From positions 1-64,000 of the forward strand of contig JAPLFF010000003.1 of the NCBI GenBank assembly GCA_026390775.1: a stretch of 64,000 nucleotides of DNA, written 5' to 3'. The notes under the pieces were generated by a model that worked only from the letters and a program-made list of their open reading frames with translations, was not told where the DNA came from and ran no database searches. Shown piece after piece: positions 18,200-27,195 of this stretch. Origin of the DNA: Ignavibacteriales bacterium (GTDB taxonomy: Bacteria; Bacteroidota; Ignavibacteria; Ignavibacteriales; Melioribacteraceae). How positions within the stretch are numbered: the stretch's first letter is position 1; every line of letters begins with the position of its first letter. Made by a program: the position numbers and the translations under genes.

Positions 18200-19337
18200 T
18201 TTCTTTTTTCATTAAGAGTTTGAGGTAAAGATTTTCTGTTTCATTTATCATTTTAGAAATATTAAAGTCGCGCGCAACTTTTTCATAAGCATTTGACGCC
18301 AATACTTTGCAGAGTTCATTATCCTCTAAGAGGCGAATTAATGCTAAAGAAATAGCAGTTGAATTCTTTGGAGGAACTAGAAGTCCTTCTTTACCAGATT
18401 CAATAATTTCAACAATCCCGTTAACTTCTGTTGCTACAATCGGTTTCTTGGCCGCCATCGCTTCTAAAAGAACAAGAGGTAATCCTTCCCACAAAGAAGG
18501 CAAAACAAAAATATCTATTTGTGCCAACAACTCCGGAATATTTGTTTGATTTCCCCAAAAAGTAAAATAATTATAAACACCATTTTTCTTTGCTAAAGAT
18601 TCTAAACTATTGCGAAGTTCTCCATCACCTATTAATACAAACTTTACGTATGGATAACTTTTCAATACATTTTTAGAAGCTTCTATTAGATATTCATAAC
18701 CTTTCTGGTAGTGAAGTCTCCCAACAGAACCGATAATTACTGTATCCTTTTCCGTTTTAAGTTTAATCTTATTATTAATATTTCCATTGTAATGAGAAAA
18801 TTTATCGACTTCAATTCCATTGTGAATTACAACTGCTTTTTCCTTTTTTACTATTCCAACTTTTAATCCAATATCGAAATCATTTTGAGCAACACATATT
18901 GTACAATCAGTAAACCTGAGTAGAAATTTATCAATTGACTTGTAAATTTTTTTCAATAAAGATTGACCAAAATTTAGGTAATGTATACCATGATATGTGT
19001 GGATTACCACACATTTAGGGATAAAAACCGTTGCAATTCTTCCATAAAAGCCGGCGGTACCGCCGTGTGTATGTAAAATAGTTGGGGAATTTTTTTTAAG
19101 AATTCTATAAGTTTTTATTAATAATGGAATACTTGGGCGGTTCGAAATCTTAATCGGATGAACTTTAATATTAATCTTTCTTAATTCGTCAACAAGATAT
19201 CCCTCATGTTCGCATACAACTTCAACTTCAAATTTAGATTTATCCAGTTTCTGTACAAGCCAAAGTAAATGTTGTTGTCCACCACCCATTTTTGCTTCAT
19301 CAATAAACATCAATATTTTAATTTTGGATGGAATCAA
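18192..19337 (-). CDS. GT4-family glycosyltransferase
   Basis: A 381-residue GT-B enzyme. It starts MIPSKIKILMFIDEAKMGGGQQHLLWL, with the glycine-rich acceptor loop. HTHGGTAGFYGR lies near residue 92. In the donor domain GSVGRLHYQKGYEYLIEA is near residue 210 and LPSLWEGLPLVLLEAMAAKKPIVATEV near 285, the E-x7-E motif. It is the middle gene of a three-gene minus-strand unit (GT2, GT4, MurJ-like) with overlaps of 4 and 8 bases. Substrate is unknown. Confidence 0.84.
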   Translation of the reverse strand: MIPSKIKILMFIDEAKMGGGQQHLLWLVQKLDKSKFEVEVVCEHEGYLVDELRKINIKVHPIKISNRPSIPLLIKTYRILKKNSPTILHTHGGTAGFYGRIATVFIPKCVVIHTYHGIHYLNFGQSLLKKIYKSIDKFLLRFTDCTICVAQNDFDIGLKVGIVKKEKAVVIHNGIEVDKFSHYNGNINNKIKLKTEKDTVIIGSVGRLHYQKGYEYLIEASKNVLKSYPYVKFVLIGDGELRNSLESLAKKNGVYNYFTFWGNQTNIPELLAQIDIFVLPSLWEGLPLVLLEAMAAKKPIVATEVNGIVEIIESGKEGLLVPPKNSTAISLALIRLLEDNELCKVLASNAYEKVARDFNISKMINETENLYLKLLMKKENA

Positions 19338-20146
19338 TTTAGTTTTCCAAATAATTTCAAATATTTCATTAATATTATTTGTTCTAACTTGGATTTATGT
19401 TTTTGGTAATAGTAAAGTTGACTTTCGCGGTATTTTTGAACAAGAAATTTTTGGTTTGATCCGTTAAAACTTCCGCCGCGCAAATGGATTAAAGATGATT
19501 CAGGAAAGTAGAGAACCTTCATCCCTTTAGCAACAGCTCTTGCGCATAGATCTTTATCTTCAAAATACATAAAGAATGATTCATCAAAACCACTCAGTTC
19601 GAGAAATAATTTTTTCCGTATAAATAATGCGGCACCGGTTACCCAACCTTTTTGTCCCTTCCTTAAATATTTTCGATTGATAAAATTGAGAGCTAACCTA
19701 TTCTTTTCATCAACGGCTGAATAAAGAATTTTGTCTAAGAACTCCATTGATATTGAAGGAAGTTTGCCGCAAGATAACTGTAAAGATTTATCTTTATTTA
19801 GAAGTTTTGGTCCAATAATTCCGATTGTGGAATCCTTGTAGAATTCTTCTTCAATCTTTTTTAGAAATTCGGTTGTTATTATTACATCGTTATTTATGAA
19901 AAGTAATATATCACCTAAGGATTTTTGTGCAGCTAAATTATTTGCAGCTCCAAATCCTAAATTTTTTTCACTACGTATTACCGCTAAATCCGGAAATTCT
20001 TTAGTGAATTTTATGGCTTCAGGTTCAGTTGAATTGTTATCAACCAGAATTATTTCAAAATTATTTTTCTGATGTTTTAAAAATGACTCGATCGCATCTC
20101 TGGTTAGACTGCTATTGTTATGTTGAATCATAATTACGGAAATCAT
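19334..20146 (-). CDS. GT2-family glycosyltransferase, rhamnosyltransferase-like
   Basis: A 270-residue GT-A enzyme starting MISVIMIQHNNSSLTRDAIES. Motifs are IILVDNNSTEPE, NLGFGAANNLAAQ, FINNDV in the DxD position near residue 89, and FFMYFEDKDLCARAVAKG near residue 195. It is first in the minus-strand unit, so that unit's promoter should lie in the 188-base divergent gap with the PGT gene at 20335. Same subgroup as 12084-13007 and the N-terminal half of 27920-29908. Confidence 0.84.
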   Translation of the reverse strand: MISVIMIQHNNSSLTRDAIESFLKHQKNNFEIILVDNNSTEPEAIKFTKEFPDLAVIRSEKNLGFGAANNLAAQKSLGDILLFINNDVIITTEFLKKIEEEFYKDSTIGIIGPKLLNKDKSLQLSCGKLPSISMEFLDKILYSAVDEKNRLALNFINRKYLRKGQKGWVTGAALFIRKKLFLELSGFDESFFMYFEDKDLCARAVAKGMKVLYFPESSLIHLRGGSFNGSNQKFLVQKYRESQLYYYQKHKSKLEQIILMKYLKLFGKLN

Positions 20147-20274
20147 AATATCCTGTTTGTGTCTCTGAATTATATTAATTTAATAAAAAGAGTTCGTATT
20201 CTTCTGATAATTCACTTATATCTATTATAATTAGAGTCAATTTTATAAATTCGATTTCACTATAATAAATAAAA

Positions 20275-20293
20275 AATGTAATTAAATTACATT
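20275..20293. promoter_or_regulatory. Palindrome in divergent promoter region, operator candidate
   Basis: AATGTAATT-A-AATTACATT is a perfect 9-bp inverted repeat around one central base, lying 42 bases before the PGT start at 20335 and 129 bases from the divergent GT2 start. A TATAAT at 20261-20266 lies just upstream on the plus strand, but no clear -35 pairs with it. Size and symmetry fit a dimeric regulator site. High AT content makes chance palindromes more likely, so this is only a candidate. Confidence 0.3.
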
Positions 20294-20334
20294 CAATAAT
20301 TTTTTATAATCATGTTAATAATCAAAACAAATCA

Positions 20335-21735
20335 ATGATAGCAAATCAGAAATCACTTTATTCAGTTAAACTTTGGTTGGATTTACTTCTGCTGAATTTG
20401 TCTTTTCTCTTTTCAGCATGGATTGCGCAGCCATCGCACATTCTTTATGAAAGACCGTACATGTTTTTTTTACTGTTTACGCTTAACATCGTGTGGTATT
20501 TCACAACTAATGTGACTGATTTCTATGACAATTTTAGCCCGCATGAATTTTTCTTTCAAGCAACTATTATTTTTAAAAATGTTTTAGTTCAGATTGTTGC
20601 CGCTATTATTTTCATCTTTATAAAAAAGGAAGATTTATTCACACGTAATTTCATCATCTTTTATTTTGTGTTTCTTGTACTTCTTGTTGGTTTCAGAACA
20701 ATCTCTTTCAGATTGATTCAAAGTGTACTGCGCAAAAAAGGTAAATATGTTAGAAATTTAGCAGTCATTGGGGCTAATAGTATTGGTATCGAGTTTATTA
20801 AGCTAGTTGAGTCGAATCCGAATTTTGGCTTTCAGATCGTTGGATTTATTGATGAAAAACCTAATACGAATGAAAAATATTTAGGCGGATTAGAAAGACT
20901 TAGCGAAATTTTAACTGAACAAAAAATTGACGAAGTGGTAATTGCAATTCCAAATTGCGATTCTCACAAACTTAGTCGTATCATAAATATCTGCAACAAA
21001 AATGCAGTAAGAATACATATCATTCCCGACTATTTTCAGTTTCTATCGAAAAAATTTTTATTAAGTACTATAGGAAACTTTCCGATTATAACTGTTCGCG
21101 ATGAGCCGCTAGCTGAAATACAATGGCGATTTGTTAAGCGAACATTTGATATCTTCTTCTCGCTTGCAGTATTGATTTTTGTCCTAAGCTGGTTGATTCC
21201 GGTAATTTCAATAATAGTTAAATTATCATCACGCGGATCAATCTTTTTTATTCAAGACCGTATTGGCTTAAAGAATGAAAAATTCCGGTGTTTCAAATTC
21301 CGTTCGATGTATAGTGAACAAAAGCTTCGAGAAAATGATTTTAATCCTACGATGGAAAACGATCCGCGGGTAACAAAAATTGGAAGGTTTCTACGACGAA
21401 CAAATCTTGATGAGCTTCCACAGTTGTGGAATATTCTTAAAGGAGAAATGTCAATTGTAGGTCCACGTCCTCACGCCGTCGCTTTCAATCAAGAATACAT
21501 CCACTACTTCGATGCGATTAAATTACGTCATCTGGTTAAACCCGGTCTAACCGGATGGGCTCAAGTTCACGGATTAAGAGGAGATATTACAGATCCGGTA
21601 GAGAATAGAAAAAGAACCATCGAAAGAATTGAGTATGATATCTGGTATATCGAAAATTGGAATTTCTGGTTAGATATTCAGATCATACTTCTAACAATTT
21701 GGCAAATGTTAACTCGTAGTACCAAAGGTTACTAG
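20335..21735 (+). CDS. Polyprenyl-phosphate sugar-1-phosphate transferase (WcaJ-like)
   Basis: A 466-residue PGT that moves a sugar-1-phosphate from a nucleotide sugar to undecaprenyl phosphate, the first membrane step of repeat-unit assembly. Order of parts: N-terminal membrane spans (about residues 10-120), a Rossmann-like CoA_binding_3 domain (about 135-250), then the bacterial sugar transferase domain with VKRTFDIFFSL, FKFRSMYSEQ, the catalytic Asp-Glu in NLDELPQLWNILKGEMS, IVGPRPHA and KPGLTGWAQVHG. The closing RIEYDIWYIENW segment is also present. The family usually transfers glucose- or galactose-1-phosphate. It stands alone on the plus strand between two minus-strand units. Confidence 0.9.
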   Translation: MIANQKSLYSVKLWLDLLLLNLSFLFSAWIAQPSHILYERPYMFFLLFTLNIVWYFTTNVTDFYDNFSPHEFFFQATIIFKNVLVQIVAAIIFIFIKKEDLFTRNFIIFYFVFLVLLVGFRTISFRLIQSVLRKKGKYVRNLAVIGANSIGIEFIKLVESNPNFGFQIVGFIDEKPNTNEKYLGGLERLSEILTEQKIDEVVIAIPNCDSHKLSRIINICNKNAVRIHIIPDYFQFLSKKFLLSTIGNFPIITVRDEPLAEIQWRFVKRTFDIFFSLAVLIFVLSWLIPVISIIVKLSSRGSIFFIQDRIGLKNEKFRCFKFRSMYSEQKLRENDFNPTMENDPRVTKIGRFLRRTNLDELPQLWNILKGEMSIVGPRPHAVAFNQEYIHYFDAIKLRHLVKPGLTGWAQVHGLRGDITDPVENRKRTIERIEYDIWYIENWNFWLDIQIILLTIWQMLTRSTKGY

Positions 21736-21763
21736 GATTTTTATTCTCAATTTGAAACTACTA

Positions 21764-22966
21764 TTACTCATTTAGTCTTATCGAACGTTCTATTGAAGAA
21801 AGTAATGCAACAAAAAATGCAAATTGAACAGATATTGTTATTGAAGTAATGAATCCCGATGTCAGAGACGCCAAGCAAAAACCTATTAGCACTATCAAAA
21901 TTCCATGAACTGTGCTTCTTGCTAAATCATTTTTGGAATTCTTTTTCAAATATCTGATACATCCGCGAAAAATGTAAAAGATTAAGAATAAGTAAGAGAT
22001 AATTCCGATGATACCAGATTCAAAATAAATTTCTATATATTCATTGTGCCAACTACCAATTCCTTTATCTACAAGTTTATTTGAAAGTGGGAATATATCT
22101 TTGAATGTTCTTGGACCAAAACCAAGCAGTGGATGATCAAATGCTAATAGCGACGCCCCTTCCCAGAGTATATCTCTATCAGATAGAGTAGTAGGACTCT
22201 CAATACGATGTTTTATTTCTTCATCATTAAGTTGAAATGAAATAAATGATAAAGCCCCCGCAAGCACTAAAACAATCAACGCGAGTTTAAGATCAATTTT
22301 TTTTATGATTAATGCAAATATCAAAACAATGAATGCGATGGCAATATTAGTTCTTCCTAATGAAGTGATAAGAGCTGTAAAAATAAAAACCAATGTGATC
22401 GCCCAAATCCAGTTAGAATATTTAAACTTCAACTCTCGGTAAGTGAATAAAGTTATTGTAAATGATTGCATGAGGAATAGAGAAAAAACAGAGTACCCTG
22501 ATGAAAAAGATTGAGAACGGTTCACAAATCTCAAATCGAACTTAACAATACCAACTAATGCAACAAAGACAGATGAAACTAGAAATACAACAAGAATAAT
22601 ATTCATTTTCTTGTAAAATACTTTGACATAAAAACTGAAGACTAATATTCCAATGTAAAGTAATGCTTCCTTATACAATGCTGGAATACTTGTTGCCGGA
22701 TAATTTGAAAAAATTATTGATAATATTCTAATAATGCCAAATAAAAAAATTACAAGGATATAACCGTCTACAGCGTTTTTTTTATATTCAAATCTTTCAA
22801 ACAAATATAGAACAAATAACAGTATGAGAAATAATTGCAAAAGAAAAATGGAAATCATTATGCTGGATATTGTTGTGCAAAAAAGTATAAAAACGTATTG
22901 TTGAGGGAATCTACTTTTTACAGGTTTGTTGTTACTGGTAAGATCAGCAAAATATTTTTTCAACAT
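21764..22966 (-). CDS. Wzy/WaaL-like O-antigen ligase or polymerase
   Basis: A 400-residue protein with about 10-12 hydrophobic spans. The large loop near residue 270 carries WEGASLLAFDHPLLGFGPRTF and then GIGSWHNEYIEIYFESGIIG, the Wzy_C signature with the conserved histidine. It is a single minus-strand gene converging on the PGT gene 28 bases away. Together with 5952-7343 the cluster has two proteins of this family; one may polymerise and the other ligate to a carrier, or they may serve different glycans. Confidence 0.8.
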   Translation of the reverse strand: MLKKYFADLTSNNKPVKSRFPQQYVFILFCTTISSIMISIFLLQLFLILLFVLYLFERFEYKKNAVDGYILVIFLFGIIRILSIIFSNYPATSIPALYKEALLYIGILVFSFYVKVFYKKMNIILVVFLVSSVFVALVGIVKFDLRFVNRSQSFSSGYSVFSLFLMQSFTITLFTYRELKFKYSNWIWAITLVFIFTALITSLGRTNIAIAFIVLIFALIIKKIDLKLALIVLVLAGALSFISFQLNDEEIKHRIESPTTLSDRDILWEGASLLAFDHPLLGFGPRTFKDIFPLSNKLVDKGIGSWHNEYIEIYFESGIIGIISYLFLIFYIFRGCIRYLKKNSKNDLARSTVHGILIVLIGFCLASLTSGFITSITISVQFAFFVALLSSIERSIRLNE

Positions 22967-23200
22967 AAATAATTTCCTTATTGTTCAGTAAAATATAGCT
23001 TAAAAATTTCTTGTTTTCACGAATGAACCTATTATTCGTATATTGAATTATCGGAAACCCTGAAGAATTTAATACAAGTTAGTAACTGAAGTAAGTCGAA
23101 CGCTGATTGAAACAGCATCGAATAATTATTTTAAATTACTATAAAATAGTTGGAGTTCATTTCATTTTTTAATTTTCATTACCTTATCAAAGTAGAAACC

Positions 23201-24156
23201 ATGCAATGTAGAATTTGCGGTAATCAAAAAAATAATCAAGAATATGAAGCTAAAGAAATGATGTTTGGATATAGGGATGTCTTCCTTTATTTCCAGTGCT
23301 CAATGTGCGATTGTCTGCAGATTGAAAAATTTCCTTCCGATATTTCAAAGTATTACTCAGATGGCTACTATTCGTATAAACTAAACTCGAAGTTGAATTT
23401 TATTGAGAGGTTAGTAAAAAATTTGAGAAATGAATATGCTGTCTTCAATAAAGGAATTATTGGAAAACTATTATATGCCAAATATCCGGCAATAGAATAT
23501 AGAGCTCTTGCTTACCTTCCGATAAAAAAAGACTATAATATTCTTGATGTTGGATGTGGAGCAGGCATATTTCTACACTCACTTCGTGAAATTGGATTTA
23601 AAAACCTTCTTGGGATTGATCCTTTTAATGAGAAAGATATTGAATATGGAAATGGTTTAAGAATTCAAAAAAAAATATACATGAGGTTCAGGGCAAATGG
23701 GATGTGATAATGTTTCATCATTCTCTTGAACATATTTATGAACAAGAAAAAATATTAAAAATTGTATTTGATTTATTAAAACCCGGTGGCTATTGTATAA
23801 TTAGAGTTCCGACTGTTTCTTCTTATGCATGGAAGAACTATGGAATGAAATGGGTACAGATAGATGCGCCTAGACATTATTATCTTCATTCTATCAAGAG
23901 TATTGAAATTCTTTCCGGAAAAACAAACTTTGAGCTTAACAACGTTATTTATGACTCGACAGCTTTTCAATTCTGGGGAAGTGATCAGTATTTAAAGAAC
24001 ATACCGCTGAATGACCCACATTCATATTTAAGGAATCCTAAGAATTCCCTTTTTTCGAAAAAAGATATTTCGGGGTTTTCCAAACGTGCTAAGGAACTTA
24101 ATGCTGCCAAACAGGGAGACCAAGCGGTTTTTTACTTAAAAAAAATAGTCAAATAA
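23201..24156 (+). pseudogene. SAM methyltransferase interrupted by a frameshift at an A9 run
   Basis: Paralogue of 11097-12065. From the ATG at 23201 the frame encodes two CxxC pairs, the EMMFGYRDVF block and SAM motif I (ILDVGCGAGIFLHSL), then runs out at a TGA at 23705-23707. The rest (DVIMFHHSLEH onward to the end at 24156) continues in the -1 frame. The switch lies at nine A (23667-23675). Ten would give an uninterrupted protein reading KKNIHEVQGKWDVIMF, matching the intact paralogue in layout. It could be a dead gene, a phase-variable or slippage-rescued gene, or a sequencing error. All conserved downstream motifs are intact, so loss, if real, is recent. Confidence 0.8.
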
Positions 24157-24238
24157 TTCCGGATAGTTGTAATGATTTCAGAAGAATCTATTTCAATTAC
24201 TCTGATTTGTATTTCGATTGTTGATTAAATAAAAAATT

Positions 24239-24472
24239 TTGTGTTTTCAAAACTTCATTGATTTTTTTTCTCAATTCAATAAACTGGCCCAAAATGTCAT
24301 ATCACAATCAATGGAACAAGCGACAACGATTGTCCTTCACCAAATCTCAATACTTTTTGCTGCTCGCTTTCTTGGCGTCAACAAGGTTGGATTTTTTAGC
24401 GATCTCCTCGCAATAATTGGAATACTCTCAAAATTTGTGGATTTTTGTGTCGAGCTTATTACCTTAAGATAA
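24239..24472 (+). pseudogene. Flippase (Wzx) N-terminal stub
   Basis: A 77-codon open frame whose middle reads LAQNVISQSMEQATTIV and then ILFAARFLGVNKVGFFSDLL to IGILSKFVDF. This is the first 60-65 residues of an O-antigen flippase, with the ARFLG motif and the start of the LxDFGL-type segment. It ends abruptly after CVELITLR; the remaining 400 or so residues are absent. The frame opens at a TTG without a good ribosome-binding site. It is homologous to the stub at 15331-15517 and cut at nearly the same residue. Confidence 0.7.
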
Positions 24473-24578
24473 TTTTAATCTTAGGATGGGAAAAAAGTAC
24501 TGAAATTTTAATATTTTCTCTCACGAATTTGTTGTGATATGAATTTCCATTGAACATTTAATTTTGGATTAGTTTTAA

Positions 24579-25775
24579 ATGAAATATAACGTAATTGTTA
24601 TTGGCGCAGGTATTGTCGGATTAGCTTCTGCGTTGAAGATTCTAGAGAAGAATCGTTCACTAAAATTACTTATACTGGAAAAAGAAAATAGTGTAGCAAA
24701 ACATCAAACAGGAAATAACAGCGGGGTTATTCATTCCGGCATTTATTATAAACCCGGAAGTTTGAAAGCACAGAATTGCGTCAGCGGATATAAAATGCTG
24801 ATTAATTTTTGCAATGAGAATCAAGTCCGTTACAATATTTGCGGAAAAGTGATTGTTGCAGTTACTGAAAAAGAAATTCCCGTAATGGAAAATATTCTTG
24901 ATCGTGGAAACAAAAATGGCCTTAAGGGATTAAAAAGATTAACACGTACAGAAGTGAGAGAAATTGAACCGCACGTTGATTGTGTTGCGGGAATTTTTGT
25001 TCCTCAAACTGGAATAATTGATTACAGCGAAGTGTCGGAAAAATATCTCGAACTAATTAAACGCGCTGAAGGAAAAATAGAATTCAATACTGATGTAAAA
25101 AATTTATTAATTAAGAATGATGAATGTGAAGTAATTACCTCAAAAGGTGTTTTCAAATCCAATGTTGTAGTTACATGTGCAGGATTATTTGCAGATAGAA
25201 TCACAAAAATGACTCATCCGGATTTGCAATTGCGTCTTATTCCTTTTCGCGGTGAATATTATAAATTGAAGGTAGAAAAAAATAATTTGGTGAATGCTCT
25301 TATTTATCCCGTACCCGATCCGGCTTTTCCATTCTTAGGTGTTCATTTTACTAAAATGATTAATGGAGAAAGAGAATGTGGTCCGAATGCAGTTCTTTCC
25401 TTTAAGCGGGAAGGATATACGAAAACAAGTTTTAATTTACTCGATACATTTGAAACCTTTACTTGGAACGGCTTTCATAAATTGATTAAAAAACATTGGA
25501 GAATGGGATTAAGCGAGTTTTACAGATCGTATAACAAAAAAGCATTTGTTAGAGCGTTAAATAAATTGATTCCCGAAGTAACTGCAAAGGATCTTGCACC
25601 CGGTGGTGCCGGTGTGCGGGCTCAAGCATGCTTAAAAGATGGAAGTTTACTTGATGATTTTTATATTGTCGAAGATAAAAAAGTTGTTCACGTTTGCAAT
25701 GCACCTTCTCCTGCTGCTACCGCTTCGTTATCAATAGGAAATTTTATTTCTGATAAAGTTTTAACAAAAATTTAA
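24579..25775 (+). CDS. lhgO: L-2-hydroxyglutarate oxidase/dehydrogenase, LhgO family
   Basis: A 398-residue FAD enzyme of the DAO superfamily that oxidises L-2-hydroxyglutarate to 2-oxoglutarate, passing electrons to the membrane quinone pool in known members. The FAD-binding VIGAGIVGLASALKILE is at residues 6-22. The family signature KHQTGNNSGVIHSGIYYKPGS lies near residue 45, and the closing APGGAGVRAQA and NAPSPAATASLSIG segments are present. Length is normal. It is placed inside a polysaccharide cluster and separated from the next PGT gene by one base, which implies co-transcription. Its metabolic link to the cluster is unclear. Confidence 0.87.
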   Translation: MKYNVIVIGAGIVGLASALKILEKNRSLKLLILEKENSVAKHQTGNNSGVIHSGIYYKPGSLKAQNCVSGYKMLINFCNENQVRYNICGKVIVAVTEKEIPVMENILDRGNKNGLKGLKRLTRTEVREIEPHVDCVAGIFVPQTGIIDYSEVSEKYLELIKRAEGKIEFNTDVKNLLIKNDECEVITSKGVFKSNVVVTCAGLFADRITKMTHPDLQLRLIPFRGEYYKLKVEKNNLVNALIYPVPDPAFPFLGVHFTKMINGERECGPNAVLSFKREGYTKTSFNLLDTFETFTWNGFHKLIKKHWRMGLSEFYRSYNKKAFVRALNKLIPEVTAKDLAPGGAGVRAQACLKDGSLLDDFYIVEDKKVVHVCNAPSPAATASLSIGNFISDKVLTKI

Positions 25776-25776
25776 T

Positions 25777-27180
25777 ATGAACAAACGAACCGAAAAATTT
25801 TTAATACTGACTACGGATTTTATAGCAGTTAATCTTGCGTGGATTTTATTTTTCTACGTTCGGGTCCAAACCGGCTGGTTCGAGTTAATCGCTCAGCCCG
25901 ATATCCTTCTTTCAATGATCGCTGTTTATTTTTATTGGCTCATCTTTTTTACTTTTGTAGGAATGTACCGTACATGGTTTGCTCTCTCAAGATTTGATGA
26001 ATTATCTACGTTGTTCAAAGCATCGTTTGTAGGCGTCTTCATTTTATTCTTTTTAGTATTGTATGATGATTACGCAAACGGCGTTACCACCTCAGTTCGA
26101 TTTTATATTTTCCTTTACTGGGGAATTTTTCTTTTTGTTGTTAGTGCGGGAAGATTATTCATTAGAAGTCTTCAACGAAGACTTCTTATTAAAGGAATCG
26201 GAAGACGGAATGCTCTTATCGTAGGGTTCAATTCTAAAGCAAACGAAATTCATAATTCGATTCTCAAATTCCGTGAACTTGGTGTTGATGTCGTAGCTTA
26301 TGTTGATGTTGACGGTTCTCAACTTAACAATTCATTTAAAAATATTTCTGTTGTAGATACAATTCACAATCTGGAATCTGTTCTGGAAAATTATCAGATC
26401 AAAAATGTTATAATTTCTCTGGGACGGCATGAAGAAGAAACTATTCTTGAAGTGATTTCACGTTGTGAAGGAAAGAACGTTGAGATAAAAATCGTTCCCG
26501 ATCTTTATGATATAATAAGCGGGCAGGCAAAGATCTCTCAACTTTATAGTTTTCCTCTGATTGATGTAATGCCGGAGCTAATGCCCGAGTGGGAAAAGAA
26601 AATAAAAAGGTTGATGGATGTTTTCCTGTCCTTTGTTCTTATTGTTTTAACTTCACCAGCAACTTTATTAACAGCACTAATTATAAAATTAGACAGTAAA
26701 GGACCTGTATTTTTCAAGCAAGAGCGTGCCGGAATGAACGGAAAAGTTTTTAAGATGGTTAAGTTTAGAACAATGATTGCAGATGCGGAAAAACATACCG
26801 GTCCGATTTGGTCGGCAAAAGATGATACCAGAATCACTAAAATTGGTAGATTCGTCCGTAAAGTACACCTTGATGAAATCCCGCAAGTTTTTAATGTACT
26901 GAAAGGCGACATGAGTTTTGTCGGACCGCGTCCCGAACGGCCTTTCTTTGTAGAAAAACTTTCTCATGAAATTCCGCTTTACAAAAGAAGATTAAAAGTA
27001 AGACCGGGAATTACCGGCTGGGCGCAAGTAAAACATAAATACGATGAGACAATAGAGGATGTAAAAGTTAAACTTCGTTATGATTTATTCTATATTGAAA
27101 ACATGAGTTTAAGAATGGATTTTAAAATAATTTTCAGAACTGTTTTTGTAGTATTATTCGGTAAAGATCATTACGATTAA
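25777..27180 (+). CDS. Polyprenyl-phosphate sugar-1-phosphate transferase (exopolysaccharide PGT)
   Basis: A 467-residue PGT. N-terminal spans (about residues 10-115) are followed by a CoA_binding_3 Rossmann-like domain (about 140-245) and the sugar transferase domain: KRLMDVFLSFVLIVL, GPVFFKQERAGMNGKVF, VKFRTM, the catalytic Asp-Glu in HLDEIPQVFNVLKGDMSFVGPRPE, and RPGITGWAQVKHKYD. All expected motifs are intact. It starts one base after lhgO and is followed 15 bases later by the Dpm1-like gene. It differs from the copy at 20335, which points to a second priming sugar or a second glycan. Confidence 0.9.
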   Translation: MNKRTEKFLILTTDFIAVNLAWILFFYVRVQTGWFELIAQPDILLSMIAVYFYWLIFFTFVGMYRTWFALSRFDELSTLFKASFVGVFILFFLVLYDDYANGVTTSVRFYIFLYWGIFLFVVSAGRLFIRSLQRRLLIKGIGRRNALIVGFNSKANEIHNSILKFRELGVDVVAYVDVDGSQLNNSFKNISVVDTIHNLESVLENYQIKNVIISLGRHEEETILEVISRCEGKNVEIKIVPDLYDIISGQAKISQLYSFPLIDVMPELMPEWEKKIKRLMDVFLSFVLIVLTSPATLLTALIIKLDSKGPVFFKQERAGMNGKVFKMVKFRTMIADAEKHTGPIWSAKDDTRITKIGRFVRKVHLDEIPQVFNVLKGDMSFVGPRPERPFFVEKLSHEIPLYKRRLKVRPGITGWAQVKHKYDETIEDVKVKLRYDLFYIENMSLRMDFKIIFRTVFVVLFGKDHYD

Positions 27181-27195
27181 AAATTAAATTTAATT

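Noticed and set aside
24528-24566. TTTG plus TAATTTTG before lhgO
   Set aside because: The -7 element is good, but spacing is 24-27 bases and the leader would be only about 6 bases.
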